Source: Bacteroidales bacterium (GTDB lineage: Bacteria; Bacteroidota; Bacteroidia; Bacteroidales; UBA3824). From it: DNA of 64,000 nt. Shown piece after piece: positions 27,472 through 36,263 of this stretch. The position numbers and the translations under genes were made by a program. The notes beneath the pieces were generated by a model, which had not been told where the DNA came from, did no database searches, and worked only from the letters and a program-made list of their open reading frames with translations. Positions within the stretch are counted from its first letter, which is position 1, and every line of letters begins with the position of its first letter. The stretch spans positions 1-64,000 of the forward strand of contig JAFPYR010000112.1 of assembly GCA_017412115.1 (NCBI GenBank). Direction: 5' to 3'.

Positions 27472-29997
27472 ATGACTGCAAAAAAAGTAATATATTCGGC
27501 ACAAATGTCCGATTATCGTCCAGTAATATGGTACGGACGTCCTGTTTTGGACAGATATTCAATGCTTTATGAAGTTTTGAAAGACGGTTTGGGCGTTGAA
27601 TATGCAGAATTTTTAAGCGAACCGCTCCTTAATTTCACAAAAGCGAATTGGCTTAGCGGTTATGTATCTTCGGGAGTCGAGTTTACAAAATTAAACCTTG
27701 ATAAACAGGAGTTTATACGTGTAAAACTTCAGGAGATGATTCTGAAAATTAAGGATTATGCCTTAAAATTGAAACTCTCAGAAGAACCCGTTCAAAAGGA
27801 ACTCGGCGAATTGTTGGAACTTGCCGTTGAGGTTCCCGGTCTTGAAAACGTTATTGTTGAGGACAACAAAATTGTCCTTGTGGCTTGGGGTTGTACTTCC
27901 GAAAAAAGCTTTAAGGAGAATTTTAAACTCGAAACCAAAATTCAAAAACCTATTGCTCCGGCAATAACTTTAACTGATACGCCTCAACAGTCTGAAAGAA
28001 AGGAAGATACAACTGACGAAAAGAAAGAAAGTCAGACTCCTGACAGCGGTAAAACTTTCTCGGAGAGTTCTTCAGAAAATAATACCGTGCCCCCTGAAAG
28101 GGAAACTCCGACCGTTATTCCTTCCGTAACACCGCCCGTAAACGAGCCTCCGAAAAATGAAAACACAGGTAAGAAAGGTTTACCTTCATGGCTTTGGTTT
28201 TTGCTTGGTGCGTTGATGATGTTTTTGATTTTGTTTATTTTAAGGAATTGTTTCGGTAATGATACGAAAGTTGTTGATAACAAGCAAGATGAAAACAAAC
28301 AAGAAGTTATCATTGGTGATGACAAACAAAAACGTGATGAGATAATTCATGAAATTTTGCCCGAGGATCCTAACATTATTCCGCCGGTTGATGAGTCAAA
28401 AATTATTACCGACCCGGAAGACCCCGGAAAGAGAAAAATCTTTTCTGATAAGGTTAATATCGCGATTGCAAAGGGCGTAAAATTGGAGGATTTTGCAATC
28501 AGTCTTCATCAAGCTTACGGTGAAAATCTTAAAATCGTTTATTACGACACCGTTATAAATTTAATGCAAGTTCAGACTCCGGAAGGCGAATTTAAGCAAT
28601 GGATTGATACTTTAAAGAAATTTACAAATGTGAAACTTGCCTTTTCCAACGCTATTTTTGAAAACGGCAAAACCCGCCCGCAAGATCCTGATTTTAAGAA
28701 TCAAGTGAAGTCTTGGTATTTTAACGAGGTTGAGGCTTATAATGCTTGGGATATTTCAGAAGGTGATTCTTCCGTTATTGTGGCTATTGCTGACAACGGT
28801 TTTGACCTTTCTCACCCTGAGTTTCAAGGCAAAATCGTTAATCCTTATAATGTTACGACCGGAGAAAGAACTGTCGGACTTTGTGGCGGCGAAGGAAACG
28901 ACCACGGCACGCACGTTGCTGCAACGGCTTTGGGTAATTCCGAAAATTCAAAAGGACTTTGCGGTATTGCTCCTAAATGCAAATTTATGCCTGTTCAAAT
29001 TGCTGATGCACAGGGTAATATGCAATCAATCAGCGTTGTGGCGGGCATTCTCTACGCCATTCATCACAACGCATCAATCGTAAATCTTTCAATCGGAACT
29101 TATTTCGATGATGATGTTGTTTCATTACCGAAAAATCAGCAGTTGGAACTATCTGAAACTTATTGCACTGACGAAAATATTTTTTGGAACGATTTGTTTC
29201 AGTTTGCTTTGGACGAAAATGTCGTTTTGGTAATTGCAGCGGGAAATCAGAATATCGTAACGGGAATCGACCCTTTTGCCCGAAGTGAAAAAGCTCTTAT
29301 TGTTTCGGCTTATCAAAAGGCGGCAAAGGTGAAAGCGGATTTTTCTAATTTTGGAAAATACGCTAATATTTCAGCACCGGGCGTTAAAATTTATTCGGGC
29401 ATACCGGGAAATCAATTCGGATTTATGGACGGAACGAGTATGGCAAGTCCTATCGTTGCCGGTGCGGCGGCTCTTATGAAATCAAAATATCCCGAAATGA
29501 AGGCTAAGGATATAATTGCAGCTCTTATTAACACTGCAAAGCCTCTTAATTCTACGCCTCAAATCGGACCTTTGCTTCAAATCGAAAAAGCATTGAAAAA
29601 TCCTTATGGCGGTTCACTTTTGAATATTCCCGACGGGTCAAAGGATATTAAATTCGCTGTCGGAAAATGGAAATCCACAACGAGTCTTGTTAATTCCGAT
29701 AACAATTCTATCGAAGTTAATATTTATTTCGACATTAAGCAAGATGGTTCGGGGACGGTTATTTATCGTGAAAGCGACGGCAACGAGTTCAAAGCTCCGC
29801 TTGAAATTACTTTTGCTGACGGAAAACTCTTGATGAATCAAAAGCAAAACGCCGTGAACGCCAAGGAAAGCCGTTTTTATGACCCGTGCACTTATTCTTG
29901 CACGCAAAATCCTACCTCAGGAATAGCTGGTTGTGTTGCTCAATGGACGCAGGACAACTCTTTAACTGATTTTAATATGGTTAAAACGGATTTTTAA
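27472..29997 (+). CDS. membrane-anchored S8 subtilase with N-terminal shared module
   Basis: An 841-residue protease. Residues 1-150 are a module shared with the next two genes (EP 50-51, W60, EVPGLENV 120-127, WG 139-140). A Pro/Ser/Glu-rich linker, KK and a TM helix (LWFLLGALMMFLILFI, about 240-258) follow, suggesting N-in/C-out topology. The C-terminal part has a prodomain-like segment and a complete subtilase: D441 in VAIADNGFDLSHPE, H478 in NDHGTHVAATA, oxyanion region VIAAGNQN, and S656 in DGTSMASPIVAGAAAL. The final 130 residues resemble a lipocalin-like beta domain (VGKWKSTTSLV). There is no classical signal peptide. It is the first gene of the 27472-35564 block and may process the repeat proteins that follow; that is inference. 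Confidence 0.88.
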   Translation: MTAKKVIYSAQMSDYRPVIWYGRPVLDRYSMLYEVLKDGLGVEYAEFLSEPLLNFTKANWLSGYVSSGVEFTKLNLDKQEFIRVKLQEMILKIKDYALKLKLSEEPVQKELGELLELAVEVPGLENVIVEDNKIVLVAWGCTSEKSFKENFKLETKIQKPIAPAITLTDTPQQSERKEDTTDEKKESQTPDSGKTFSESSSENNTVPPERETPTVIPSVTPPVNEPPKNENTGKKGLPSWLWFLLGALMMFLILFILRNCFGNDTKVVDNKQDENKQEVIIGDDKQKRDEIIHEILPEDPNIIPPVDESKIITDPEDPGKRKIFSDKVNIAIAKGVKLEDFAISLHQAYGENLKIVYYDTVINLMQVQTPEGEFKQWIDTLKKFTNVKLAFSNAIFENGKTRPQDPDFKNQVKSWYFNEVEAYNAWDISEGDSSVIVAIADNGFDLSHPEFQGKIVNPYNVTTGERTVGLCGGEGNDHGTHVAATALGNSENSKGLCGIAPKCKFMPVQIADAQGNMQSISVVAGILYAIHHNASIVNLSIGTYFDDDVVSLPKNQQLELSETYCTDENIFWNDLFQFALDENVVLVIAAGNQNIVTGIDPFARSEKALIVSAYQKAAKVKADFSNFGKYANISAPGVKIYSGIPGNQFGFMDGTSMASPIVAGAAALMKSKYPEMKAKDIIAALINTAKPLNSTPQIGPLLQIEKALKNPYGGSLLNIPDGSKDIKFAVGKWKSTTSLVNSDNNSIEVNIYFDIKQDGSGTVIYRESDGNEFKAPLEITFADGKLLMNQKQNAVNAKESRFYDPCTYSCTQNPTSGIAGCVAQWTQDNSLTDFNMVKTDF

Positions 29998-30080
29998 ATA
30001 AAAATTTGTTTTATGACAAAAAACTTTGTAATTTAGCATTTTGAAAATATCAAAAACCAAACAGTATATATAATTAAAAA

Positions 30081-32633
30081 ATGAGTCAGCCAATAATTAC
30101 AACTGATATTTCAGCCATAAGGCCTGTGTTTTCCGAAGGCACGGCTGAAAACATAAAAAGATATACCCAGTTGAAAAAAATGTTTGCCCAGGGTAAAGAG
30201 TATTCCGTACTTGCAGAGCCTATGCTTGATGGTCCGGACAAAATTACGTGGCATACCGAGTTTGAAGGTACGCCTCAAGCGTTTTCTAAGCTTACCGAAG
30301 ACGAACAAAACGCAGCCAAGGGCATGATTAAATATCAGGTTAATAAACTTTATAAAGCGGTTTTCAAACAGCTTTATCATAATGATATGCAAGATGTTGC
30401 CGATATGTTTTCGATTATCGACTCTTGTATTGAAATTCCTGATTATGACAATATTTACAGAATTCAGAATGCTGACGGCAGAAGCCGTTATGTTCTTATA
30501 AAATGGGGTTTTATTTCTGACGATTTCAATGCTAAATCGGAATTAGTAAAAAAACTTGTACCTACGAAAGTGGATACGGTAAAAATAAAAGTTATAAAAT
30601 CACAAAAAACTGCTCCGGGCGAAAGTATAACGGTAGTTTACAAAAATAAACCAATTTTATTGACCACTGATTCAAAGGGTTATGTTTACTTAGAGGATAT
30701 TCCTTTGGGCGATACATTTGTGGCAGTTTCTCAGGATAAGGAAACCGAGATCGAATATATGTGCGATGGCAGGGACGAATATCATTTTTTAATCGGTACC
30801 AAATGTGCTGATATGAACTTTTTGATAACCGATGACAGAGGTTTGCCCCTCTCTGATACGGAAGTTTCTTTTACGTACGACGGACGCACTTATTTTGAAA
30901 CCTCTGATTCTCAAGGACGTATCCGTTTGAGGGATATTCCTGAGGGTACGGAAGTGGTTGTTAAACAGAAAAATGCTAAAAACTCTTATTTCTGTGATGC
31001 TTCAAAACAGGAATACGTTTTTGAAGGTATACGTCCCTCTGCCGAGGTTGAGGTTGCCGTAATGAGCGAACAGGGAGAATTTTTACCCGGCATTGACGTT
31101 AAATTTTCATATTTGGACAAGGATTTAACAGTAAGTACGGATAGAAACGGAAGGGTTTCAATCGACCATATCCCGCCTGACACCGAGTTTAAGATCGAAT
31201 GTGGCGGCGGAAAATTTCAAAAAGTTTCGACTTCGCTCATCACGCATGAGGGTCTTAACATGGCTGAGGTTAAAGTCAGAAAAATATCATCTTCGGGACG
31301 CATGTCGATAAAGGTTGTTGATGAAAAACAAAAACCCGTTGTCAATACCCTCGTAAGATGCGAATACGACGATATGAGATGTGAATTTTATACCGACGAA
31401 AACGGAGAAATCCTTTTGGATAAGGTTAATTACAACTCAAATGTCGTTTGTACACAGATAATTAACGGTCTTGCAACTCACAGACACGTGTTTATTTTCA
31501 AACCTGAGGAAACGCAGTACGTTTTCAAGGGCGGAATGATTTTGGAGAGATCTGAGGTTACGGATTTGGAAATTTTGGTTGTTAATAAGCAGAAGAAAAA
31601 AATTCCGAATTTAAGGGTAACTATTGACGATGGTCACAAAGTTGAAACAAGAATTACCGACAAAGACGGTAGAATTTTGATTCCGGGTTTAAAACACGGA
31701 AAATACGTTATATCAACGGAATACAACAAAAAAATCACTCAAGTTGATTATACTTGCAGCAATGAAAAAGAGCTTTTGAAACTTGTTGTGGGTAGCAATA
31801 AATTGGGATTTTTGATTTGGTTGATTCCTTTGATTTTGCTTTTAGGCTGGTTGATATACAGTTTCTTGATACCGAAAGTTAAGGAAATCGCCTCGGAGCC
31901 GATAATTGTTGCCGATACGGTTTCAAAGAATACGTCTGTTGATTCTTTGCAACAGAACAAACCTGATACGACACAAGTTGTACCCGTAGCAGAGCCTGAG
32001 GTAAAAACTCCGGAGGGATTGACCCTTGCTGTTTGGGACGAAAAAACTTCTGAAAAAATTCCGGGCGCAAAAATCGTTTTGGAATTCGGACAGGGTAAAA
32101 AGAAAACAAAACTTGAGGGTATTGCTGACGAAAACGGTGTTATCAATTTCAAAGACGTGCCTATGGATTCAACTCTTAAAATTGACGCTAAAATAACGAT
32201 GAAGGATCATCCCGATTATATTACATCGTTCCTTTTTGTGCCTGAGAAAAAGATTTTGATTCCTGAGGTTTCAACCGACATTAGCGACGTACCCGTTCCG
32301 TGCGGACAACAGGTAGTTTCAAAAGGTTTTCATTCAACACTTCAGACCATTAACCTCGGCAAAACGAGCGGAACGGTAACTATTGGTTTTGATACTTTTG
32401 ACATTCCTGACGAGTTGATTGTCTACAACGGCAAATCGGGTGAAATTTCTGATGCTAAAATCATTTACCGTACCGACGGCTTTGTCAAAGGGCCTTTTAA
32501 GAAAGCCTCTTTCAAATTTGATTCGCCTGATGGTTTGATTACGGTAAGGGTTAACGGCGGCGACAATAGCAAAACTCAATGGTACTTCAAGGTTTATTGT
32601 CCCTCGAAAGGCTCCAACAAGTCAAAAAAATAA
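30081..32633 (+). CDS. repeat protein with shared N-terminal module, single TM helix and CUB-like C-terminus
   Basis: An 850-residue protein without a signal peptide. Residues 1-150 are the shared module (EP 46-47, W57, EIP 118-120, WG 142-143). Five beta-sandwich repeats of about 80 residues follow, each reading roughly V.D..G.P(L)..V...YDG....T.D..GRI.L.DIP.G, ending YxC....YxF (for example FLITDDRGLPLSDTEVSF and FETSDSQGRIRLRDIPEG). A TM helix at about 575-595 (FLIWLIPLILLLGWLIYSFL) is followed by one more repeat and a C-terminal CUB-like domain (VPCGQQVV, FDTFDIPDELIVYNGKSGEI, WYFKVYCP). The repeats resemble carboxypeptidase-regulatory or Cna-B folds. It starts 83 bases after the subtilase gene. 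Confidence 0.75.
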   Translation: MSQPIITTDISAIRPVFSEGTAENIKRYTQLKKMFAQGKEYSVLAEPMLDGPDKITWHTEFEGTPQAFSKLTEDEQNAAKGMIKYQVNKLYKAVFKQLYHNDMQDVADMFSIIDSCIEIPDYDNIYRIQNADGRSRYVLIKWGFISDDFNAKSELVKKLVPTKVDTVKIKVIKSQKTAPGESITVVYKNKPILLTTDSKGYVYLEDIPLGDTFVAVSQDKETEIEYMCDGRDEYHFLIGTKCADMNFLITDDRGLPLSDTEVSFTYDGRTYFETSDSQGRIRLRDIPEGTEVVVKQKNAKNSYFCDASKQEYVFEGIRPSAEVEVAVMSEQGEFLPGIDVKFSYLDKDLTVSTDRNGRVSIDHIPPDTEFKIECGGGKFQKVSTSLITHEGLNMAEVKVRKISSSGRMSIKVVDEKQKPVVNTLVRCEYDDMRCEFYTDENGEILLDKVNYNSNVVCTQIINGLATHRHVFIFKPEETQYVFKGGMILERSEVTDLEILVVNKQKKKIPNLRVTIDDGHKVETRITDKDGRILIPGLKHGKYVISTEYNKKITQVDYTCSNEKELLKLVVGSNKLGFLIWLIPLILLLGWLIYSFLIPKVKEIASEPIIVADTVSKNTSVDSLQQNKPDTTQVVPVAEPEVKTPEGLTLAVWDEKTSEKIPGAKIVLEFGQGKKKTKLEGIADENGVINFKDVPMDSTLKIDAKITMKDHPDYITSFLFVPEKKILIPEVSTDISDVPVPCGQQVVSKGFHSTLQTINLGKTSGTVTIGFDTFDIPDELIVYNGKSGEISDAKIIYRTDGFVKGPFKKASFKFDSPDGLITVRVNGGDNSKTQWYFKVYCPSKGSNKSKK

Positions 32634-32647
32634 AAACAATATAGATT

Positions 32648-33829
32648 ATGAATGTAATAGCGACCAAATTTCTAAACGACATCAAATATTTGTTGGGCAG
32701 TGCATTAACCGCTCCTAACATGTACCGTCAAATAAAGGCGGCTTTTCCCGGAAGCGACGTTTTTAAAATTTTTGCCGAACCTATCGTTTTGGAAGGCGGC
32801 AGAAAATTTTCGTGGGTTTCACAGTATTCGGGAAATGCTGTTAATTACAATTATCTTTCCGACGAGGACAAAAGTCTTGCGCAAGATATTTTGAGCAATG
32901 ACATCGGAAGTCTTATTGCGGAAACGAAAAATTTTGACGATTCCTCAATTACGGATTTCATTTATAAATGTATTGAAATTCCGTGCATGGAAGACGTTTT
33001 CATTATTGATGATAACGGTAAAAAACATGCTGTTATAATTGAGTGGGGATTTGTTAATGATGTTCCCGGTGCGGAAAAAGGTATTTTGACGAAATTGATT
33101 AATATCAGAAAAATACCGATGAAATTTCAGGTCGTATACAATGATGATTTAAGTTTTGCTCCTTTTGAGGATATAATTTTTGAAATCGGCGGCAAACAAC
33201 TTTCGGGCAAATCCGATGAACATGGCGTTCTTGTTTTGGAAAAAATCAAGGAAAACGCTTTTGTAAAGGCGTGGGAGGCTACCGAAAAAGACAAAACTGC
33301 GCCTCAGACTTATACTTGTTACGAAAACGGCACTTACAAAATAAAAGTTACGCCTAAGGGTGATATGGTGATTAATGTCGTAGACCAAAATGACAAACCT
33401 TTGTATGGCAAAGAGTTTACTTTTGAGTACGATGTCAACACTATAAAAGCCGTATCGGATGCCGATGGCAGAATTACGCTTCAAAAAGTCAGAAATACGG
33501 TTACTGTAACGGCTTATCAGCTTAACGGCGAGGGCGTTAAAGAGAATGTTAATACTTTTGTTTTCAACCGATTGTCGCGAAATTACAAAATTGTGATTTT
33601 TGTAGAGCCCGAACCCGTACCGGTGGTTGAGCCGCCTAAAATTGAAGAGCCGAAAGTTCGTAATATGCGTTTCAAAGTAATCGACGAAAAAGGTGCTGTT
33701 ATTAAGAGTGCTAAAGTTACGATTAAATACGACGGTATTAAAAAAGAGCTTTTAACTGATTCTGACGGTTATGTTGAACTTAAGGACGTGCCCGTAGGTG
33801 CAGTTGTGGAGGCTAAAGCCGTAAAATAA
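32648..33829 (+). CDS. repeat protein with shared N-terminal module, ends mid-repeat (5' part of a split protein)
   Basis: A 393-residue protein starting 14 bases after the preceding gene. Residues 1-140 are the shared module (EP 44-45, W56, EIP 110-112, WG 133-134). Two full repeats, a proline-rich spacer (EPEPVPVVEPPKIEEPKV) and the first two thirds of a third repeat follow (FKVIDEKGAVIKSAKVTIKY, LLTDSDGYVELKDVPVGAVV), then TAA. Compared with the 30081 protein it stops just before the YxC...YxF end of a repeat and the TM helix. The start of the next gene supplies exactly those parts, so the two look like one protein that has been split. No TM or signal peptide is present, so by itself it is cytoplasmic. 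Confidence 0.72.
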   Translation: MNVIATKFLNDIKYLLGSALTAPNMYRQIKAAFPGSDVFKIFAEPIVLEGGRKFSWVSQYSGNAVNYNYLSDEDKSLAQDILSNDIGSLIAETKNFDDSSITDFIYKCIEIPCMEDVFIIDDNGKKHAVIIEWGFVNDVPGAEKGILTKLINIRKIPMKFQVVYNDDLSFAPFEDIIFEIGGKQLSGKSDEHGVLVLEKIKENAFVKAWEATEKDKTAPQTYTCYENGTYKIKVTPKGDMVINVVDQNDKPLYGKEFTFEYDVNTIKAVSDADGRITLQKVRNTVTVTAYQLNGEGVKENVNTFVFNRLSRNYKIVIFVEPEPVPVVEPPKIEEPKVRNMRFKVIDEKGAVIKSAKVTIKYDGIKKELLTDSDGYVELKDVPVGAVVEAKAVK

Positions 33830-33860
33830 GTTTTTTTGCTAACCCTAAATTCTTCAAACT

Positions 33861-35564
33861 ATGCCGACATACGTAAATTCAGGAGACGAAACGGAATACA
33901 TAGTAAGAGTAAAAAGCCGCAGTTACTGGTGGCTTTTACTTTTATTATTATTGTTGTTGCCATTGCTGCTTTTGTTGCGGTTCAACAAAGATATAGCTAT
34001 GGTTGCTGTGGATAAAAATACTAACAAAAATCTTTCTGATGTCAATGTTGATTTTAAATATGTAGATTTTTCTTTTATTAAAACCAATCCTTTTGGATTT
34101 TTTGTTAGTGATACTATTAAAATTAGCGGAAAGACAGATGAAAATGGTTCAGTTTTATTTACAAATGTAAATTATTCTTTGTATTCTGTAATCTTTCATT
34201 CAAAAGAGGAGAGTATTGTTACGGCAAGCGGTGGTTGTCTTTCGGCTGACACTTTGAAGCCTTTTTTTACGGGGCTTCAAGAGTATATGCCTTATAAAAT
34301 TCCTTTGGAAAAACTTTCAGTCGGTTTGTGTTTCTTGGTTCTTGACAAAGAGGACGGCGAACCTTTGCCTGGGGCTACTCTAAAGGCGTTGGTTGATGGT
34401 CAAGTTGTTGAGGTTCAGACTTCGCCTGCAGGTTTGGCTGAAATTCCGAATGTTTCAAGGTGTTCTGATTTGAGTGTTGATGCTTCTTTGGAAGGCTTTT
34501 TAGGCGATACTTTAACCGCTGATGTTGAAACTTTTTTGCAAGGCGAACATAACAGAACGTTAAGATTGACACCGCAATACGGTATGGTTGCATTTACGGT
34601 TAAGGATTTGGAAACATCTCTTCCCGTGGCGGGCGTTTTAGCAAAACTCGTTGTTAATTCAAAGGGTAGGGAAGTGGTTACTAACACGGACGGAATCGGC
34701 AAGGGCTTTTTTGAAAATGTTAATCCTAAAGATATTTTCCATGTTGAGACCAAAAGATTATCTTATTTCGATACTTTAACTAAAGACTACAAACTATCTG
34801 AGTATGAACGTCTAAAAGATGATGATAAAATTATCAGGATTCGTCCGGAGAAAAATAATATGGTTTTTAGAAATATTGACTCGCTTTCTAACAAACCTGT
34901 GGACGGAGCTTTGAATAAAGTTTTTATCAACTCTCAAGAAAAGGGGACAGTTTATTCTAATCGTCAAGGATGTTTTACAATTGGAAACATTTCTGCAAAT
35001 GACGAGGTAAAAATCATTGCTGAAAAACCCGGCTTCCGTCAGAAAATTTGGATTCGTAAAGGAGAGAAAATCACTGACAATCAGCGTACGAGAGATGTTT
35101 TGATGCGATACGAGGAAATCCGTTTGGGCAAACCCGATCCGAAGCGAAATTGCGGAGTTCATTTCTCCGGCACTTTGCTTTCTGATGTTGAGGTTAAAGG
35201 TCATATTTCAAAGATTTATCAGCCTGATATTTACGGCGAATATGTCGGCGACGGAAAATATATCAGCAATCAAGCAGCCTTTCCTAAAGCCGTTCAATAT
35301 ACTTTTGATGCTATCGCTATTGACAAAGGTACGAGGCTTGTGCTTTATAGTGAGCCGAATTTTAAAGGAAAAGTTTTGCTTGACGTAAAAGGTCCTTGTC
35401 TTATTAATAATGTAAAATGGAAAAACGAAGGGCGTATAAAAGATTTTTGCACAAAAACATTTATCCCCGAGCTTGAGGCAAATTATCCTAAATCCTCTCG
35501 CCGTTGGTCTGATTCAAATATGAATACGTGGGATTTCGGCAGTTGTATTATAACTTGCGACTAA
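33861..35564 (+). CDS. TM-anchored repeat protein (3' part of a split protein), with crystallin-like C-terminus
   Basis: A 567-residue protein. It opens with PTYVNSGDETEYIVRVKSRS, the tail of a repeat of the type seen in the two genes before, then a very hydrophobic TM helix (WWLLLLLLLLLPLLLLL, 23-39) preceded by basic residues (N-in/C-out). Four or so beta repeats follow outside (for example CFLVLDKEDGEPLPGATLKA and VAFTVKDLETSLPVAGVLAK), then a C-terminal domain starting NCGVHFSGTLLSD with a beta/gamma-crystallin-like strand pattern (GTRLVLYSEPNFKGKVLLDV). A 31-base spacer separates it from the gene before. Function unknown; location inferred as periplasmic or surface-exposed. Confidence 0.7.
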   Translation: MPTYVNSGDETEYIVRVKSRSYWWLLLLLLLLLPLLLLLRFNKDIAMVAVDKNTNKNLSDVNVDFKYVDFSFIKTNPFGFFVSDTIKISGKTDENGSVLFTNVNYSLYSVIFHSKEESIVTASGGCLSADTLKPFFTGLQEYMPYKIPLEKLSVGLCFLVLDKEDGEPLPGATLKALVDGQVVEVQTSPAGLAEIPNVSRCSDLSVDASLEGFLGDTLTADVETFLQGEHNRTLRLTPQYGMVAFTVKDLETSLPVAGVLAKLVVNSKGREVVTNTDGIGKGFFENVNPKDIFHVETKRLSYFDTLTKDYKLSEYERLKDDDKIIRIRPEKNNMVFRNIDSLSNKPVDGALNKVFINSQEKGTVYSNRQGCFTIGNISANDEVKIIAEKPGFRQKIWIRKGEKITDNQRTRDVLMRYEEIRLGKPDPKRNCGVHFSGTLLSDVEVKGHISKIYQPDIYGEYVGDGKYISNQAAFPKAVQYTFDAIAIDKGTRLVLYSEPNFKGKVLLDVKGPCLINNVKWKNEGRIKDFCTKTFIPELEANYPKSSRRWSDSNMNTWDFGSCIITCD

Positions 35565-35590
35565 AAAAATCCCGTAATACTTGAAAAAGA

Positions 35591-36232
35591 TTAATTTTGA
35601 CACAAAACCAAAATTATTACGGCTTGAATCAGTCCTAAAACGTAACAATACAAATGATGTGAAAATTTTTGTAATCTATTGTTTATTAGATACATGGAAC
35701 TGATTGAGAATAATAATAACGCAATCACAAACGGCCAAAAAGTATCTATTGCGGCTTTGTATCCGAATATAACAATGAAACCGCAAAGTGCGCCGAAATA
35801 AGCGGATTGTGCAAAATTGACTTTTGCTAAAAAACATCTGGGCCATTTTTTGAAAAAATGTAGAAAGCCCGCTCCAGAAAAAATGTTGATCCAAACGGGC
35901 AGCACATAAACTACAAAAATGTATTTGCTGCCCCATGTATTAAAAAATTTGATATAGTCAATCATGTAAGAAAGCACTAAATAAAAAATTGTCAGTCCTA
36001 ATGCGTAGTGCAATCTTACTTGAAATCCGGCGGCAATATCCCAAAGTGCATCGGGTTTTGAAAACGAAAACTGAAATTTTGTTAGATAAGGAAATAGTAC
36101 TAAAGTGAGGAACATAACAAGCATTAATTGAATCATTGCTGTAATGTCCAATGAGTACGATTGCCTTTCAAATTCCGTCATAAGACAGAAAGCGTAAAAA
36201 GGTATAATCAGCGGGTGTATAAAAAATTTCAT
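35591..36232 (-). CDS. hypothetical membrane protein with six or so TM helices
   Basis: A 213-residue integral membrane protein I cannot assign firmly. Hydrophobic segments are spaced through the whole length (MIQLMLVMFLTLVLFPYL, LGLTIFYLVLSYMI, YIFVVYVLPVWINIFSGAGF, FGALCGFIVIFGYKAA, FVIALLLFSISSMYLI, YVLGLIQAVIILVLC). The layout resembles the Bacteroidota membrane proteins distantly related to PAP2 phosphatases, but I see no PAP2 catalytic motif. It lies 31 bases downstream of rpoN on the same strand and is probably co-transcribed. Confidence 0.6.
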   Translation of the reverse strand: MKFFIHPLIIPFYAFCLMTEFERQSYSLDITAMIQLMLVMFLTLVLFPYLTKFQFSFSKPDALWDIAAGFQVRLHYALGLTIFYLVLSYMIDYIKFFNTWGSKYIFVVYVLPVWINIFSGAGFLHFFKKWPRCFLAKVNFAQSAYFGALCGFIVIFGYKAAIDTFWPFVIALLLFSISSMYLINNRLQKFSHHLYCYVLGLIQAVIILVLCQN

Positions 36233-36263
36233 TGTCTTTTTACCTTTTTCTGCTTTTTGTTTT

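Noticed and set aside
35571..35622. CCGTAAT/ATTACGG inverted repeat between convergent genes as a terminator
   Set aside because: The stem is only 7-8 bp with a loop of over 30 bases that runs into coding sequence, and it lacks a proper T-run on either side.
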